A stretch of DNA of 64,000 nucleotides, from contig NC_045150.1 in assembly GCF_008831285.2 (NCBI RefSeq), positions 9,684,001-9,748,000 of the forward strand, in the 5' to 3' direction. Both the position numbers and the translations under genes were made by a program. The DNA comes from Nymphaea colorata (lineage: Eukaryota; Streptophyta; Magnoliopsida; Nymphaeales; Nymphaeaceae). Shown in pieces: positions 25,382-38,159 of the stretch; position 1 is the first letter of the stretch; the number at the start of each line of letters is the position of its first letter. The notes beneath the pieces were generated by a model. The model saw only the letters and a program-made list of their open reading frames with translations, made no database searches and had not been told where the DNA came from.

Positions 25382-26034
25382 TCTATGATCCATCTCACAA
25401 CAAATATATGACACAACTTATAAGTGGCTTTGAAAAGAAAGGAAACTTCTTCTCTGCTCTATACATTAATAAATGGTCGGGAACCTATCTTCCAGTAGAT
25501 CCTTATTGGAAAAGAAATGGTACTTGAAATTAAAAGCCGCATAAAATGCATGTAGATTAATTTGAGAATCATAATTTTACTGCTTTGAAACTCATTGTGA
25601 TCAAATTACCACATTAAATGTTTAGGGGCAAACTGGATGCCAGTTATACATATACATATGCACAAACGGAGAATATCACAAAGTAGATTTGCACATCTAG
25701 TGGTGCCACAATTAAACCATCCGAATGAATGAAAATGAAAAAGCATATTGAAAGAAATACTCAAAATTTGCTTGCCATGCATGTTTCCAATTATAGTTTC
25801 CCAAATAGCTGCATCCCACGACCATATACTGGTAACACAGCTATCATGTGTTAAACATGATAGTTTATTACTTTATTCTTAGTTAATGGAATTAATTTTT
25901 GACCCATCCACTTCATGGCCACCAAGGCCTTGCAAGCAGAAGACTGAAACATCTAAACCTTAGATTTGCAGTTGTTCATTTGCTTGAAATGTAATTTAAA
26001 ATTCAAGTGTATTTTCAGAACTATTTCTTATGGA

Positions 26035-26060
26035 ATATATATATATATGTATATATATAT
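26035..26060. repeat. (TA)n microsatellite
   Basis: A TA run with a single G interruption in intergenic sequence. Confidence 0.9.
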
Positions 26061-28916
26061 AAAATCAAATCAGTTAATTTGAGTGAAACCCTGGCCGTGA
26101 ATTTGTTAAACATCAAAAGTTTAAATGGTCTTCTTAAATCTCTCTACAGTTGAGCCGCTATTTGTAATTTTTACTAAACAGTAGATTGAATCTATACCCC
26201 TTTTGAACAGGCGGTTCGCATATACCCCATTTATTGTTTATTAATTTTTCAATTCACCGAGTCAGCACCCCGCCCAATTCCAGCATTCAACCTCTGATTT
26301 TTACAAGTTTACAATTAAAAAAAAAAAACTCCACTCCATAGCATTTACTCTAATTAATACGTCTTCCCGTGTACAACCATATGCAAGGGAACTGCCATCA
26401 TGGGAAAGCACAAACAATTAAAAAATGGAACGCGATTCCTTTGGATCACTTTCAAATCAGTCTCATGTTCACAATTTATTAGCTGCTGATTTGTTAGAAT
26501 AAAAAATCTCGAATCTTAATTAGTTACCTGCACCAATAAGATGAATCTAAGCACATGTATATAAATGGATACATTCAACAATATTTTATATCTAAATTAA
26601 TCCATCCAAACAAGAGCTTATGCCACTAAGAAAGTAACAACATGCATGGTTATCAAAATATGTCCTAAGCAAAGCCTCTCATGCCTCCAATCACAATTAA
26701 TTTGGGCATGAATGACATATCTACATAATTAGCTTGTTAATAAATATGTTAAAATATGTGAACGAATGTACCAGCGACTGGTCATACTCATTTGTTTCTT
26801 TTCTTTTTGACGCCCAATCAAAAGGTGTAAAAAGGGAAATCTTAGCTCCAAGCCTCAATAGTTGCAGAGAGAATCATTTTAGTTTTTGAATGGTGACAAG
26901 GAGAACGGGACAGAAAGATGTGGTGGTAAAACTCTTGCCTGTGCACGGCAAAGAATCATCCGTTTCAACAAAAAGAAACTAAAGTGAACGAGATCTGATA
27001 GCAAACCTAAGTTGCAGAACACCGGTCTTCGAGCTGTACTCGACTGTATGATTAGGAGACGCAAAGAGACAGAGATTCTACAGCTGAGCAGAATAATATG
27101 ACGTAAGCATTACATGGCAGCTGGTAAAAGGAGCAATCAATAACCGTGGTTACAAGGAAAAGAACCATAAATGACTGCTCTTTCAATAACAGGTAAGAGA
27201 TACTGACAACGAGAGGTAATGACCCTTAATAATGGCAAAGAAGGAAACCAGAAACAAGCATGGTGGTCTGAAAAGCTGATTGCTAGAACAGAAGAAAAGT
27301 GCAATCCAACTATTTCGCCAACATCAGATCTAGACTCCATCAAACTGCCAATCAATCAATATAAGACCATTTTGCTATTTCCAACTGTCAAAGTTCCTGA
27401 TAAGAAAATTTGTAGCTACTTCTATGTTCAGAAATAGTGCATAAAGATTGCTATATCCATGAAGAATAACCCAAGCACAATATACATTTAACTCTTACAG
27501 AATATAATGCATACCAAAATAAGTCAATCAGCAGCATATTTGACAAAAGATTTCAGCTTTCTACAAGGTTACGCGTATGGAAAACTATGCGTACCACACA
27601 TTAGCCCATGTTCAGAGTACAAAACTACAAACTACAAAGATTGTGGAAGTAGCTGGAGTATTCCATCGTTTCCACTACCATCGATCAGTAATGAGGTTGG
27701 AAACAAGATGTCGAAAAAAGAGTCATTTATATCAAACGGTACAAATAACAGCTCCTTATAAACGCTTTATTATGCCTGACGCAACCGCATATGGTGCCTT
27801 GTAAGATTCCAACGTTCTGTTCACTTCACCTACAAACTTCTTTTAAAATGCACAATCTTAATGGTCTGTGGATGCGGAGCCAACTCCTGCCACCTGAGAT
27901 CCTAAAACTTGAATCACATTTAAACCAAGATCCATACTTTCAGTGTCCTCAAAAGCTCCGAGATGCTGTTTGTAGGTAGAGTCAAATCAAACAGCTCGAT
28001 CCTAACCTGTTTAGTGATAGTTATCTTACTACCACTCTGTTCTTAGGGAGAGCGTAACCTTGACCACATCAAGCACCTGAAGACGATACAGAAAAGAACA
28101 TGAAGGTCTGCCCTTTACAGGACAGCAGGGAAACTTGTATCTTTGATTTTTTTCAATACCCATCTCCAAAACTTGAATATCTTCATGCACAAGAAATAGG
28201 GCGAAAAAAACTGTTGGACCCGCTCAGAAACAGCATAGCTACAGATATGATAAATAGAATGCTTTTGCTACAATGATAACAGAACAAAGTCACGGCAGAA
28301 GAAACACGAAAAAGAATCAAGTAATTTTGTTTTATTCAAACCTGTGAAAGAGAATGACCACTGTGGATAATATGAGCCAAACAGGCACCGGAGTACTTTA
28401 CATTCCATCTCGGGTTGCAAAAGATAACATAATCAAGGGGAGAATCGACAGCAACTACAATGAAATTTGAACAATTCGTTCATCTTCATTCATACCCTAC
28501 ATGGCCTAAACATAAGGAAGGAAAAAAGCGCGAACTTCCTGTATCAATATTCAACACGAATACCAAAATACCAAATTCTGACAAGAAAAAGCACATCAAA
28601 CTGTCTTCTCTCCATCCACTCCACCATTATAACAGTTACAGGACGCGCAGAGAGAGAGAAAAAGAGCGCGAGAAAGTGAGAGAGAGCCAAACAATTTCTA
28701 CCATTCCAAGAAGATTACTGGACCAACCAAAGATCAAACAACGGTATGCGCGTCTAACTTCATGCTCTAAGACCACCCTGTACACAAACACCAAAATCCC
28801 AGATTCCCACCCCAAATCCCCAATCTTCTCAAAAACTCTAACACAACCCCCATTTCATTAAACGAAGAAAAAAAACGAAGAAGGGGGGAATTTTTTCCCA
28901 AATCTAAAACCAGAGG

Positions 28917-29485
28917 TCACCTCCTTGAGTTCACCGGGTAATGCGAAAGGGGCACGAGCTCCGACAGAGGCGTGGAGACCGGCGTCGGCAGCGGCGATGT
29001 ACGGCAGATGGGACACGACGCATTGAGTCTCAGCCACGAGTCTACGCACCCCACATGGAAGAAGTGCCTGCAATCCGGCAGCATCCTCACCATCTCCCCC
29101 TCCTTGTAATCACTCAAACAGATGGAGCAGACCCCATCACCAAACGACCTGTCCTTCGCCTTTGAGAAGGCGAACTTCGGGTACGTCGCTATCACGCAGG
29201 GATCGAGGCCCGCAATGCCGCCGGAGTCGGCGCCTCCATCGCCGCCCCTCTCCTCATCGTCCTCGGCCACGAAGACGATACTGGGGAGGACCACCCCTCG
29301 GTGGGCAGATGGGTTAGAGGTAGAAGGGAGGACGGAGGAGCGGCGGGCACGGCAACAGATGTAGGAGGCGAGGAGGACGGTGGACAGGAGGACGAGGAAG
29401 CCGAGTGCGATGGCGATGGCATAGCCCAGGCCGAGGTTGCTGAAGTTCTGCTGCAGGAAGGAAGAGAGGCCACCGCCTGCTCCGC

Positions 29486-29518
<33 letters not shown>

Positions 29519-29528
29519 GGGAGGACAT
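28917..29528 (-). CDS. RING-H2 finger protein, ATL67-like
   Basis: This intronless 203-residue protein is a plant ATL-type E3 ubiquitin ligase. The order is diagnostic: a poly-Gly N terminus (7-20), a transmembrane helix at ~33-57 ([22 protein letters not shown] followed by CCRARR), the GLD motif at 107-109, and a complete RING-H2 finger. The zinc ligands are Cys134, Cys137, Cys153, His155, His158, Cys161, Cys172 and Cys175, with the conserved Trp165 and Pro173. [20 protein letters not shown] is very close to Arabidopsis ATL67 as I recall it. ATL proteins sit in endomembranes or the plasma membrane with the RING in the cytosol and work with E2 enzymes. The start chosen is the first Met, directly before the Gly tract (a CCACCA repeat on the + strand). 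No metal ligand is missing. Confidence 0.93.
29483..29513. repeat. Trinucleotide repeat encoding poly-Gly in the ATL gene
   Basis: The CCACCACCACC run on the + strand encodes most of residues 7-16 of the RING-H2 protein. Such runs vary in length between alleles. Confidence 0.85.
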
Positions 29529-31372
29529 ATTGGTGGGTTGGGTTCAGGGGTCATTGTGGGGAAGGATGGGAATAAAGAAGAGGGGCTCGCGGAGGGAGAA
29601 GGGGAGGGTTTGGGGGTGAGTGTTGTTGGCATCTAACTGCAATTAATGGGGGGCGTTGAATTCCTCTTTATGGAGAAAGGCGTCCAGAGGAAAGAGAGAG
29701 AGGGAGAGATGGAGAGTGGAGGAGGGTGGGCCGTGGCACCGTCCCCCAACGCATTTACTGCGCCTGCGGGTTGAGAGAGAGAGAGATCCTCCTCGACTCT
29801 GTCTCTCCATGGCTCCCCTTCTCCCTCTCCCCACAACCAAAGATAGTGGTAGATGGAATCATTGATGCGATCACTGGTTCATGACTGACACGGAATGATC
29901 ACAGTTCGAAACCTGTAAATGTTTCGCTTGGCGAGCTCGAGGACGCTGATCTTCTTTTCAAACTCAGAGAAGAACTTCGTTTCCTGTGATGTTAGGCGCT
30001 AATGAACAACAATCAAACCCTTTGAGACATCGATAAAACTTGATTAGAAAAAGGAAAAAGCAGTAGCTTTCTCGTAATGAATATTATAATGGACAGCAGC
30101 TAACATGTTCAACTTTTCCTACACGAGAAAGACCGGACGTAGAAGAAAGCATATTATGAATCTAAATTCTGGCAGGCTCGATCTTGATTTTCAAAGAAAA
30201 TCACGGAACTCTTCTCTTTTTTCTTCACCACAACTTTCCAAGTTGAGAAAGTCTTCCAACCCCAAATCTGTTTGGCCTTTTCCTGTAATTTGTTTTCATT
30301 CAAACCCATCGTTTTCAATGGAACCTTTCTTTAATCATGTCATGAAATATTTATAAAATGTTTGGTGATCCGGACATGGGTGACCATGGTCTGAAGATCC
30401 CTCTTGAACTGTAAATGAGAGGTGGGCAGAGGTCCCACCAACACCAAACTGTTAGTGGACCTGTGGCCCTACAAATAATGGGAGCCTCCTTCACTTCCTT
30501 CCACGATCCTCTACAGGTTATGAATGGAACATGTTGGGATATGGTAGGGTCCAAGTTGGATCTGGATCGTATCTAAATTTTTCTCCATTTATTTGTATTT
30601 ATGTCCATGAATCATAAAATCATTCCAGGAGCAATAAGTCACCCATGTGGCCTCATATTTGTGGATATGGATCTTTTCTTTAATATATTGCTGGTTTTTT
30701 CTTTTTTGTTTAAAAAGGAAGTTAGTGAGTGTTTTCTTCAATTATATAAAGAGGAACAGATTGCACTTTCTTAAGTCCAACCCAAAGTGGGACCGAGCTC
30801 TTTATTGGCATGTGGGCATCTTACTGTATAAGGGTAGTGACGAGCCATGTGAGCTTGAGGCTTCATAGTGAAAGACCATTGCCCTTATGTGTTTTGAGTC
30901 TTTGAAAACGCATAAAAGCAAAACAAGGCTCCAACCTTGTGTTGTACAACCCGTGACAAGTATCTCTTGGACCTCAAGGGCGTGTTTGATAGCCTCGGAT
31001 ATATTGTTGTTTGAAAGAAGAGAACTTCTAATCACAACAAAAGCCTAAAAGGGAGGAGGAAGTGCTAGACCTTATCTCATCCAATATGAGATCCTTACCA
31101 TGAATCCAATTCGATGTCAAAATCTCAAATATGAGATACTCAAAGACTACCTTTAATCTCAAATTTGAGGTGAACAAAGATAGCATAAGTTATGCAGTTG
31201 TAAATTCCGCTGTGGATGAGTGAGAGGATTATCCTACCATCTAAGTGAGAAGCCGAACACCCTTTCTCCTTTTTCCAGTCTGAGTTGCATTGGTGCTTAG
31301 TTTGGATCCTAAGTTGCACATCAGCTTGTGCAACGAGCTACCTTTATCAATAATAGTGCAAAAAGTGTTAAT

Positions 31373-31772
31373 TGTAGCACTCCAAAAGTTTAGTTATATA
31401 TAAAAAATTATAAAGAATCTTGAGAACTTATTAAAGAGGTTGTTAAGTGATTGGTAGTCCTGCTTCTTAACCTTTTTTTAGATTAAAACCAAAATTGCTG
31501 AAGGATGGGTTGAGATTCACAACCGAGTCGTTATAGTGGTATCAGAGTCAATTTAGCACTCAAACCCATAGTCTCACAAATACAAACTCATGTATTTTAA
31601 GGGAAGTGAATTGTAATACTCCAAAAATTTAGTTTTGTAACTAAGATTGAAAAGAATTTTAGAAAACCTAAAATGGGTTGTTAAGTGATTGGTTGTTTGG
31701 GTTCCTAACTTTTTCAAGGCTCAACTGAAACTACTAAAGTACGGGTTAGGATCTTCTAGCCGGGTCGTTATA
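31373..31772 (+). mobile_element. TRIM (miniature LTR retrotransposon), old copy
   Basis: Two ~162-base direct repeats at 31373-31535 and 31612-31772 both begin TGTA-(G/A)-CACTCC/TACTCC-AAAA and end GTCGTTATA; both contain GGTTGTTAAGTGATTGGT. Immediately after the first lies TGGTATCAGAG (31537-31547), the standard primer-binding site complementary to initiator Met-tRNA. A purine stretch AAGGGAAGTGAAT directly precedes the second repeat, as a polypurine tract should. The 76-base interior has no coding capacity. This is the layout of terminal-repeat retrotransposons in miniature, which are moved by other elements' enzymes. The LTRs are well diverged and no target duplication is visible, so the copy is old. 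Confidence 0.8.
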
Positions 31773-33669
31773 GTCCTCCTACAAATACACCCTTCCAAGG
31801 CTCGAGTAGTCTCTTTCCACCTGTAAAAACTCAGCCATGTGTCTTTTTTGGTACCCACCTTACTCTTTTTGTCCACAATTAGACTATCGAACTGTGGACC
31901 CAGACCTTGGTCCAAATTCTTGATCCGACTTTGACTTGGTCGCGCATTGATGGATATGTGGGTCTAGACAAAGCCATGGTACCACACTGCCTCCAACCCA
32001 GTTGGTACCTTCTCATTTGTCTTTTGATATTGCTGTGTTGTCTAAAGTACAAGCTTGGATCAAATACGGATCCAATTTCTTGGGTTTAAGACTAGAGCTT
32101 GGTACCAACGACCATTAATGTTCTAATGCACGTGATGCCAACAGAAGCATGGATCGCAAACCACAACCCGGGTCCACGTGACTCACAAAGTTTTAGAGCT
32201 CTTCATAGATGCAAATAGATAGGGGTCGACTTTGGATCCTGGTATAGATTCAATTATTGAGCATCTCGTTGTTATGAAGGAATCATAGACAAAAAAATCC
32301 ATCTGGACTTTTGGACGAGTAAAAGATTAACTGTATCAAAATCTGGGCGGAGTAAGGTACATCCATCAATTAGAATGTTGCGATCATACTTTTTATAATC
32401 CATAATCCAAAGGTGTAGTATTTATGAAAATTGAACTGGAGACATTCTGTACACTCGCTGGTCCGACTAGTTACGATATGCCCCTCGAATTCAAGACATA
32501 TTAATATTATGTGTTTTGAGTGACAAAAAGTATCCCGGATCAGTTTTGGGTTGTGACATGGACTTCTTAATTGTTACCGTTTGGACTGGAGGGAGGAGAG
32601 ATGAGAGCCCTTTGTTTTTTTGGGGAGCCTGGGGATTCCTGGACCCTATAAGAAATCCAAACCCGAAATTTCCGGACGCAGCTGCGGCCTCTCGCTCCCC
32701 ATAAATGCGCGATCCGTGCAACTTAGATGTGCTCCGAGCCACGAGCTCATTTAAGGCACATTCGCCTACTTATGAAGTGCCTCCCCACCTGACAAAAACG
32801 GGTCAAATTTGGATCGACTTAACATGTAAAGATTTGGATCTGATTCAACAACTTGCAAATTTTTACGTGAAAAATTACATGATTTGACAACAAAAAGGAA
32901 GGGAATATTTATGGGCAGGAGGAATTATTTTAATTTATTTAGCCAATCTAATTTCTTAGACAAAAAAAAAAAAAGAGGAATAACTTGCAACGGTTGGGTT
33001 CCCTTAATGAGATGAAGTTGGTGTTAATGCCATTAATCTAGTCAACGTTTAACCTGAATGTAAGGCACCTTTCTCAATGCAAATCCTGCGGCTCAAATTA
33101 TTAAGATATGTTTTTGTTCTAATAGTCACAACTGCATGTGAATTGATCATATATATTCAAAGGTCTCCTGCCTATGAACATCTGAGCTAATCCAGCATTA
33201 ACATCCGTTATTTTATTTTATTAATTTTCTTAATTAGGAGGAAGCTTCCATTGATCAGTCTATTTAATGAAACCCACCTCAACTTGACATGAATCTGAAG
33301 AAATTTTTTTTTTCCATTATATATATAAAAGGCTATAATTCAGAATAATATTTTCGAGGAAATGGAGCAAAGCCACATGGAACCACATCAAGTAGGGTCG
33401 AGTATTCTAAAATTGAGCAAAGTGGGAGAACCCAATAGATTACGTGAACATGTGGAGATCCAAGGCCTCAATCTTCTTTGATTGACGAAAACAAAGTTTT
33501 CATGGTTATTATAAGATCTTCAGTCAAGATTTCAATAATGAGAGCCCTCCTCCTTCGCGGAAACTAGAAAATTCCAGGTTTCCTGGTTGAGAATAATGAC
33601 ACGCACCTCATGAGCCTAAATTAAAGAGTATGTGGGTCTTGGAGACAGACAAACTCTCAAATTTCAAGA

Positions 33670-33670
<1 letters not shown>

Positions 33671-33706
<36 letters not shown>
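33671..33706. repeat. (TA)n microsatellite
   Basis: 36 bases of pure TA in intergenic sequence. Confidence 0.95.
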
Positions 33707-33710
<4 letters not shown>

Positions 33711-34249
33711 TTTCAATAATTTTTCTTTTATACTCATAGGTTTGGACGCGCATAATTTTGTTGAGCCAGCCGAATGGCACCAGACAATCATGAACGACAC
33801 ATAGCCAAATCCATTAGCAAGACTATTTAGATTATAACCTCAACACCAATTTTCCATTGAGAAGCATATACGTCAATTCATATATTTCGAAAATAAAATC
33901 CCGCGACTCAATCTGAGTCGTTGAGTTTTGATGAGCTCGATCTTCAACGGAAATATGGGAGCCCGCAATTGGAATAGTGGTTCGTAACTACCAACGATCA
34001 TCCATCTTGGAGAACGCTGTCCAATTAATCGATCCATTGGGACCCTTGCTACTTACTATCAACATTCATGACATCTTTGACTTTCTTAGTTGCTATCAAT
34101 TCCTCTTCATTAAATGTGAATTAGTAAGAAGGAGATGAGTGGGTTTTGCCCCTTTTAGCTCTTTGTCTTCCACTTTGTCTTCCACTCTCTGAGCTTACTT
34201 TTGAATCAATCATGTTTCAGAGGAGGAGCACAGAGTAACCACACCAGGA

Positions 34250-34325
34250 TTTGAACTTCAAACAAGTCCCTTAGCGGCGATAGACCACCTTGCTGTCTAG
34301 TACGCTACAACCCATTAGGATGAGA
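34250..34325 (-). repeat. Possible tRNA-derived repeat
   Basis: The minus strand carries an A-box-like TAGCGTACTAGACAGCAAGG and, further on, a B-box-like AGTTCAAATCC at 34250-34260. It does not fold as a complete tRNA and lacks a recognisable acceptor stem. It could be a SINE head or decayed tRNA sequence. Confidence 0.3.
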
Positions 34326-34807
34326 GTAAGATACTTTAATTAACTAGGATTTACAGTTGCAAGATCTTTCCTTTCTTATATATGAACCTATTGAAAAATG
34401 TTAGCTAATTAAGTATGAGAACTATGTAACTTGATTACAAGTTGTTCAATGCAGTTGGTTGATAGTTAAAAGGTGTTCCTTGACAAACTAGTTTTTCTAA
34501 ATCATGTCACAAATTGTCATTATTTTTTTTTTGAAAAAAGAACTTTATATGTGGGATCTTATCGACCATTGATCGAGTTGATATCATATAGTCATTACAT
34601 AACATTATTTAATAGAACTTATAGTTTCTATAGTATACTTTTTTTTTTTTCTATATCATTTTTTTTAAATTGTTAAAATGAGTTAGATATCTCGCCAGCC
34701 AACATCAACCATAGTCACATCAAATGGTTAGTGTTATGTATAATGAATTCAAAAATATAACTTTAATAGCAAATGATTGTTAACTATACTTAATTTCAGA
34801 ATACTTG

Positions 34808-34833
34808 AGAGAGAGAGAAAGAGAGAGAGAGAG
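34808..34833. repeat. (GA)n microsatellite
   Basis: A GA run with one AAA interruption in intergenic sequence. Confidence 0.9.
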
Positions 34834-35556
34834 CATTAATGAGAAGGAAGAAAGCTTAGGCTATTAACTAGGAGAGACTAAAGATGCATTAACTTATTCA
34901 ATAAATGACCTTAATTTATGTATAGTTTTTAAATTTCACATTGCAATGTGTGCATAGTTAATGACCTAACTGCCCATATAAAATGGTGGAAGTCATACAG
35001 AATTAAAAACGGTCTAACCCACATACTATGAAGGCTATTTTAGTAAAGATAGAGCATCTCTCACCAAGCTCAATATCTAATTGTTAAAATATATGAAAAC
35101 CATAACCAATTTTTGCAATTGAAAAATAATTTTACTTCCAAAACGCCATTTCAAGCACATTTAGATGATGCAAAAAATAAACTCAATTTTGGTAAAACCC
35201 GTTTTCCAAAAGAGAGTTAATCACGGGAGACCCCTTAAGTGAGTCAGAAAAAAAAATGTATTTTGATCCTATTAGCCAAACACATAAACTAATTTTTTAA
35301 AATATGATTAAAAGACTAATTCTTTGAAAACTAGTTTTTATGAACCAATTTTTTTAGTGCGACACAAATGCTACCTACACGTTAAAGAAAAGTAAAAGAA
35401 TATGATATGCAGATGGTGTTAACGGCCTTTTTCAGCTCATAAAGTTCGATTAATTTTTCCTGATTCTTGATTCTTTTGTTCCAACATTTATGTTGCGTTG
35501 CGTTTGATCCTCCACGGATCTCAAACCTGAGGAATCCTCAAATCCATGATAATTGT

Positions 35557-35584
35557 AATCCACAGTTGTATCAAACTGTGGATT
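35557..35584. repeat. Short perfect inverted repeat
   Basis: AATCCACAGTT and its complement AACTGTGGATT are separated by six bases, giving an 11-bp hairpin stem. It lies in a stretch with MITE-like wording (GCGTTTGATCC), so it is more likely repeat debris than a regulatory structure. Confidence 0.5.
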
Positions 35585-35760
35585 TCAGCATCCACCCATA
35601 TCGTGGACTTCAGAATTTGGAATTCATGATGGCAGTCAGACTTCCAGATTTTCGGAAAAAAGGTTCTTAAGATATGCGGTGACACAATAAATCTTGGATG
35701 TCATCCCCTCAAGAAAAGACTTACGTAGAAAAGAAAAAGGAAAAGAATCAAGTGAATCAG

Positions 35761-35784
35761 AAGAGAAGAGAAGAGAAGAGAAGA
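35761..35784. repeat. (AGAAG)n pentanucleotide repeat
   Basis: About five tandem copies of AGAAG/GAAGA in intergenic sequence. Confidence 0.9.
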
Positions 35785-36679
35785 TAAAGATAAGAAAAGT
35801 CGAGACTATGCAAAGCGACGACGAGATCTTCGGAATGTGTGGACACGAAAAGGTTTGAACTCGAAAGAAGTTTAATTCTCAGGGCGATTCGGCAACAAAA
35901 GGGTGGCTTTTCTGGTGACCATTAGTTTGTGCGATATGCCCGTGAGGCGCGATGCACCTGGCCGTCAGCTTTGAGCTTAAAAAAGTTGGTTGCGAGTAAA
36001 TGCTCTAAACTGGAATTTCTTGCATTTATTGGCGCTCCCCTTGAAAAGCTTAAAGCTCAAAACTCAAAAGCGAGGCCGGCCAAAAGCGCCGCTGATAAGT
36101 AAGCAGCATGCTTCAACCGATAACTCTTTTTGGCGTCTGTGGCTGTGACAGCAAGCTCCCAATCACTGACAACGATGTCTTCACTCCACAGAAGTTGATC
36201 ATAATCTTGTGCAGCCATCGTTGTCTTGCTTTTCCCTTTTTCTTTTACACAAAATCTCATGAACTGCTGCTGCATAATATTGATTTGTCTCTTCGATTTA
36301 GTTGATGGCTTATGAAGTTCGGTCACATGTAAAGTTTCTTATTTTTCAAGTGAAAATATAATTTGGTAGCTTTACAACCAACATATTATAAACCATCAAT
36401 GAAATTGATCGAATATTGTCTTCTAGAAGTTTGGTGTAACGGTTGAGGTGGATTGATAGGCGATCAAATTTCGTTTCAAATCCTTGAAATATCAACTCAT
36501 TATGCTGCAAAAGGAAGCCACTGATATACAAGTTTAAGCGTATCGGAGCGGCACCCCAAGGCACCAAAAACATACTCTACACCTTGAAAGGATTCATCTT
36601 GCTAGTAGGATGAAATACTCATTCGATGATTCACTCATAAATTAATGCACATGCATATATACTCTTGTTACAATCCTCT

Positions 36680-37043
36680 TCCCGTTCAGCCCTCCTTTCT
36701 CATCGGTTCACAGAGACAAAATATATGACTGGTGCCAACAGTTCATCACGGAAAAAAGGACTTACCGAGCCGAGATCACTAACTAATACTAAGATAATAG
36801 AAAAGAACTGTCTTTTTTGTATACTTTCCTTGGTTCCATTGCTACCGCGGGCATTGCGCAATCGATTAGATCATATAGATATCCCTTCAACATAGGTCAT
36901 TGAAAGGATCTCAGGCGACCCACCAAAGCACCAAAGCCAATATCTTTCAGAAAATTGATTCCTATTCGATGTGTGCATGGATAAGCTCACGCCAACCTGC
37001 CAATTCAGGATACAATTTGGGATCCAATTCAGGATTTTCCTTG
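36680..37043 (+). other. Nuclear plastid-DNA insert from the ycf2-side inverted-repeat spacer
   Basis: Phrases such as TGACTGGTGCCAACAGTTCA, GAGATCACTAACTAATACTA, CATATAGATATCCCTTCAAC, GAAAGGATCTCAGG and CATGGATAAGCTCACGCCAA match the plastid inverted-repeat spacer beside ycf2 as I remember it from angiosperm plastomes. Several substitutions and small deletions distinguish it from plastid sequence, and the similarity stops in a TA microsatellite at ~37044. It is therefore a decayed nuclear insert, not a plastid contig. No gene is contained in it. Confidence 0.75.
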
Positions 37044-38138
37044 ATATATATATATATATAATTTTGGCCAGTGAGAAATACTCTTCGAAGATACATAATT
37101 GCTTTTGAGTAACGTAACCTTGTAAAATACAATCTTTCCAAGTGCTTCATTTAGTAGAAAATAGATACTAGGCCGGTAATTTTTTTAGATTTACTCTCAC
37201 AACATAAAATTTGACGGCAAAAGATTGACCTTCTACCAATTGTTCATTAACCAGAACACGTCTTGTAAAAAGAAAGAGGTAATAAACATTTTTGAATATC
37301 CAAACGAAGTTGAAAACATGCCTGGCTATGTGAATTAATCGTTGGGGGCCAAATGTAGATGCGCATGAAGGGTTGAGCTGCCACTCTTAGGTACTAAGCA
37401 TCTTGCATATTAATATGACAGAGATCATCTGGCTAGGGTTGTCGATGGATTTAATTCAAATTGAATGTGTAATTTAATATAAATATTTCTGTATTCATAT
37501 TTAAATGCGAAAAAAAAGTCTAAATTCTATTTTTAAATTCACAATGTGGATGACGAACTGAGTCCTGCTTTTATTCTCACATTCAACTGTAAATCTAACA
37601 TTTAAATATACAAGTGAACTTGAATGAAGTACATTATAATATGTCAAAAACCCACAATCAAAATATATGGATACTAAATAATGAATATTTAAATTTAATT
37701 GAAACCAAATATGAATACGATAAACCTGAATCCGGTCAGGCAGTTCAGTTGGATCTGAATCCGATTCATTAACATTCTAGACGAGATGCCATACCTGAGC
37801 CCAGCGACAGCGGCTGAGGTGTCGTCGCCGTCTCGCCGATATGCATTGACATGCACCGAACAGTATCGGCTATTTTAAATGAACTTTAGATGAAAAAAAG
37901 ATAATTATTATCATTATTATATATATTTCTTAAGACGTCGGCAGTGAAAGCCTATTCGACTGATGCAAGTTGATGCGGCTTAATTTGGCCCTATATTAGT
38001 CTCTGTTTGGAAAATTAAAAAATCAAGAACCCTTTCATCTTTACCAATAAATTTGTAAAAATCAGTTCAACCAATTGCTCGAATCAGCTAAAAATATTTG
38101 AAAACTCATTAAAGAAATGAAAAGGTGAAAAGACAATT

Positions 38139-38159
38139 AATATATATATATATATATAT
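38139..38159. repeat. (TA)n microsatellite
   Basis: A short TA run in intergenic sequence. Confidence 0.9.

Larger units (their letters stand above)
17180..28850. other. 11.7 kb gene-poor region
   Basis: No gene is recognised. It begins with moderately GC-rich sequence (17.2-18.8 kb and 20.3-20.6 kb) carrying promoter-like motifs such as paired TGACACGTCA and ATCCGACGGTGAGA, but with no coding region attached. The rest is AT-rich, with SINE-like copies, a hAT-like MITE, microsatellites and low-complexity runs. Open frames at 23424-24101 and 27507-27979 lack recognisable motifs. The part nearest 28.9 kb should include the 3' UTR of the ATL gene. Confidence 0.5.

Noticed and set aside
34250-34325. 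Possible functional tRNA gene
   Set aside because: A- and B-box-like words are present but no cloverleaf or acceptor stem can be formed; kept only as a possible tRNA-derived repeat.
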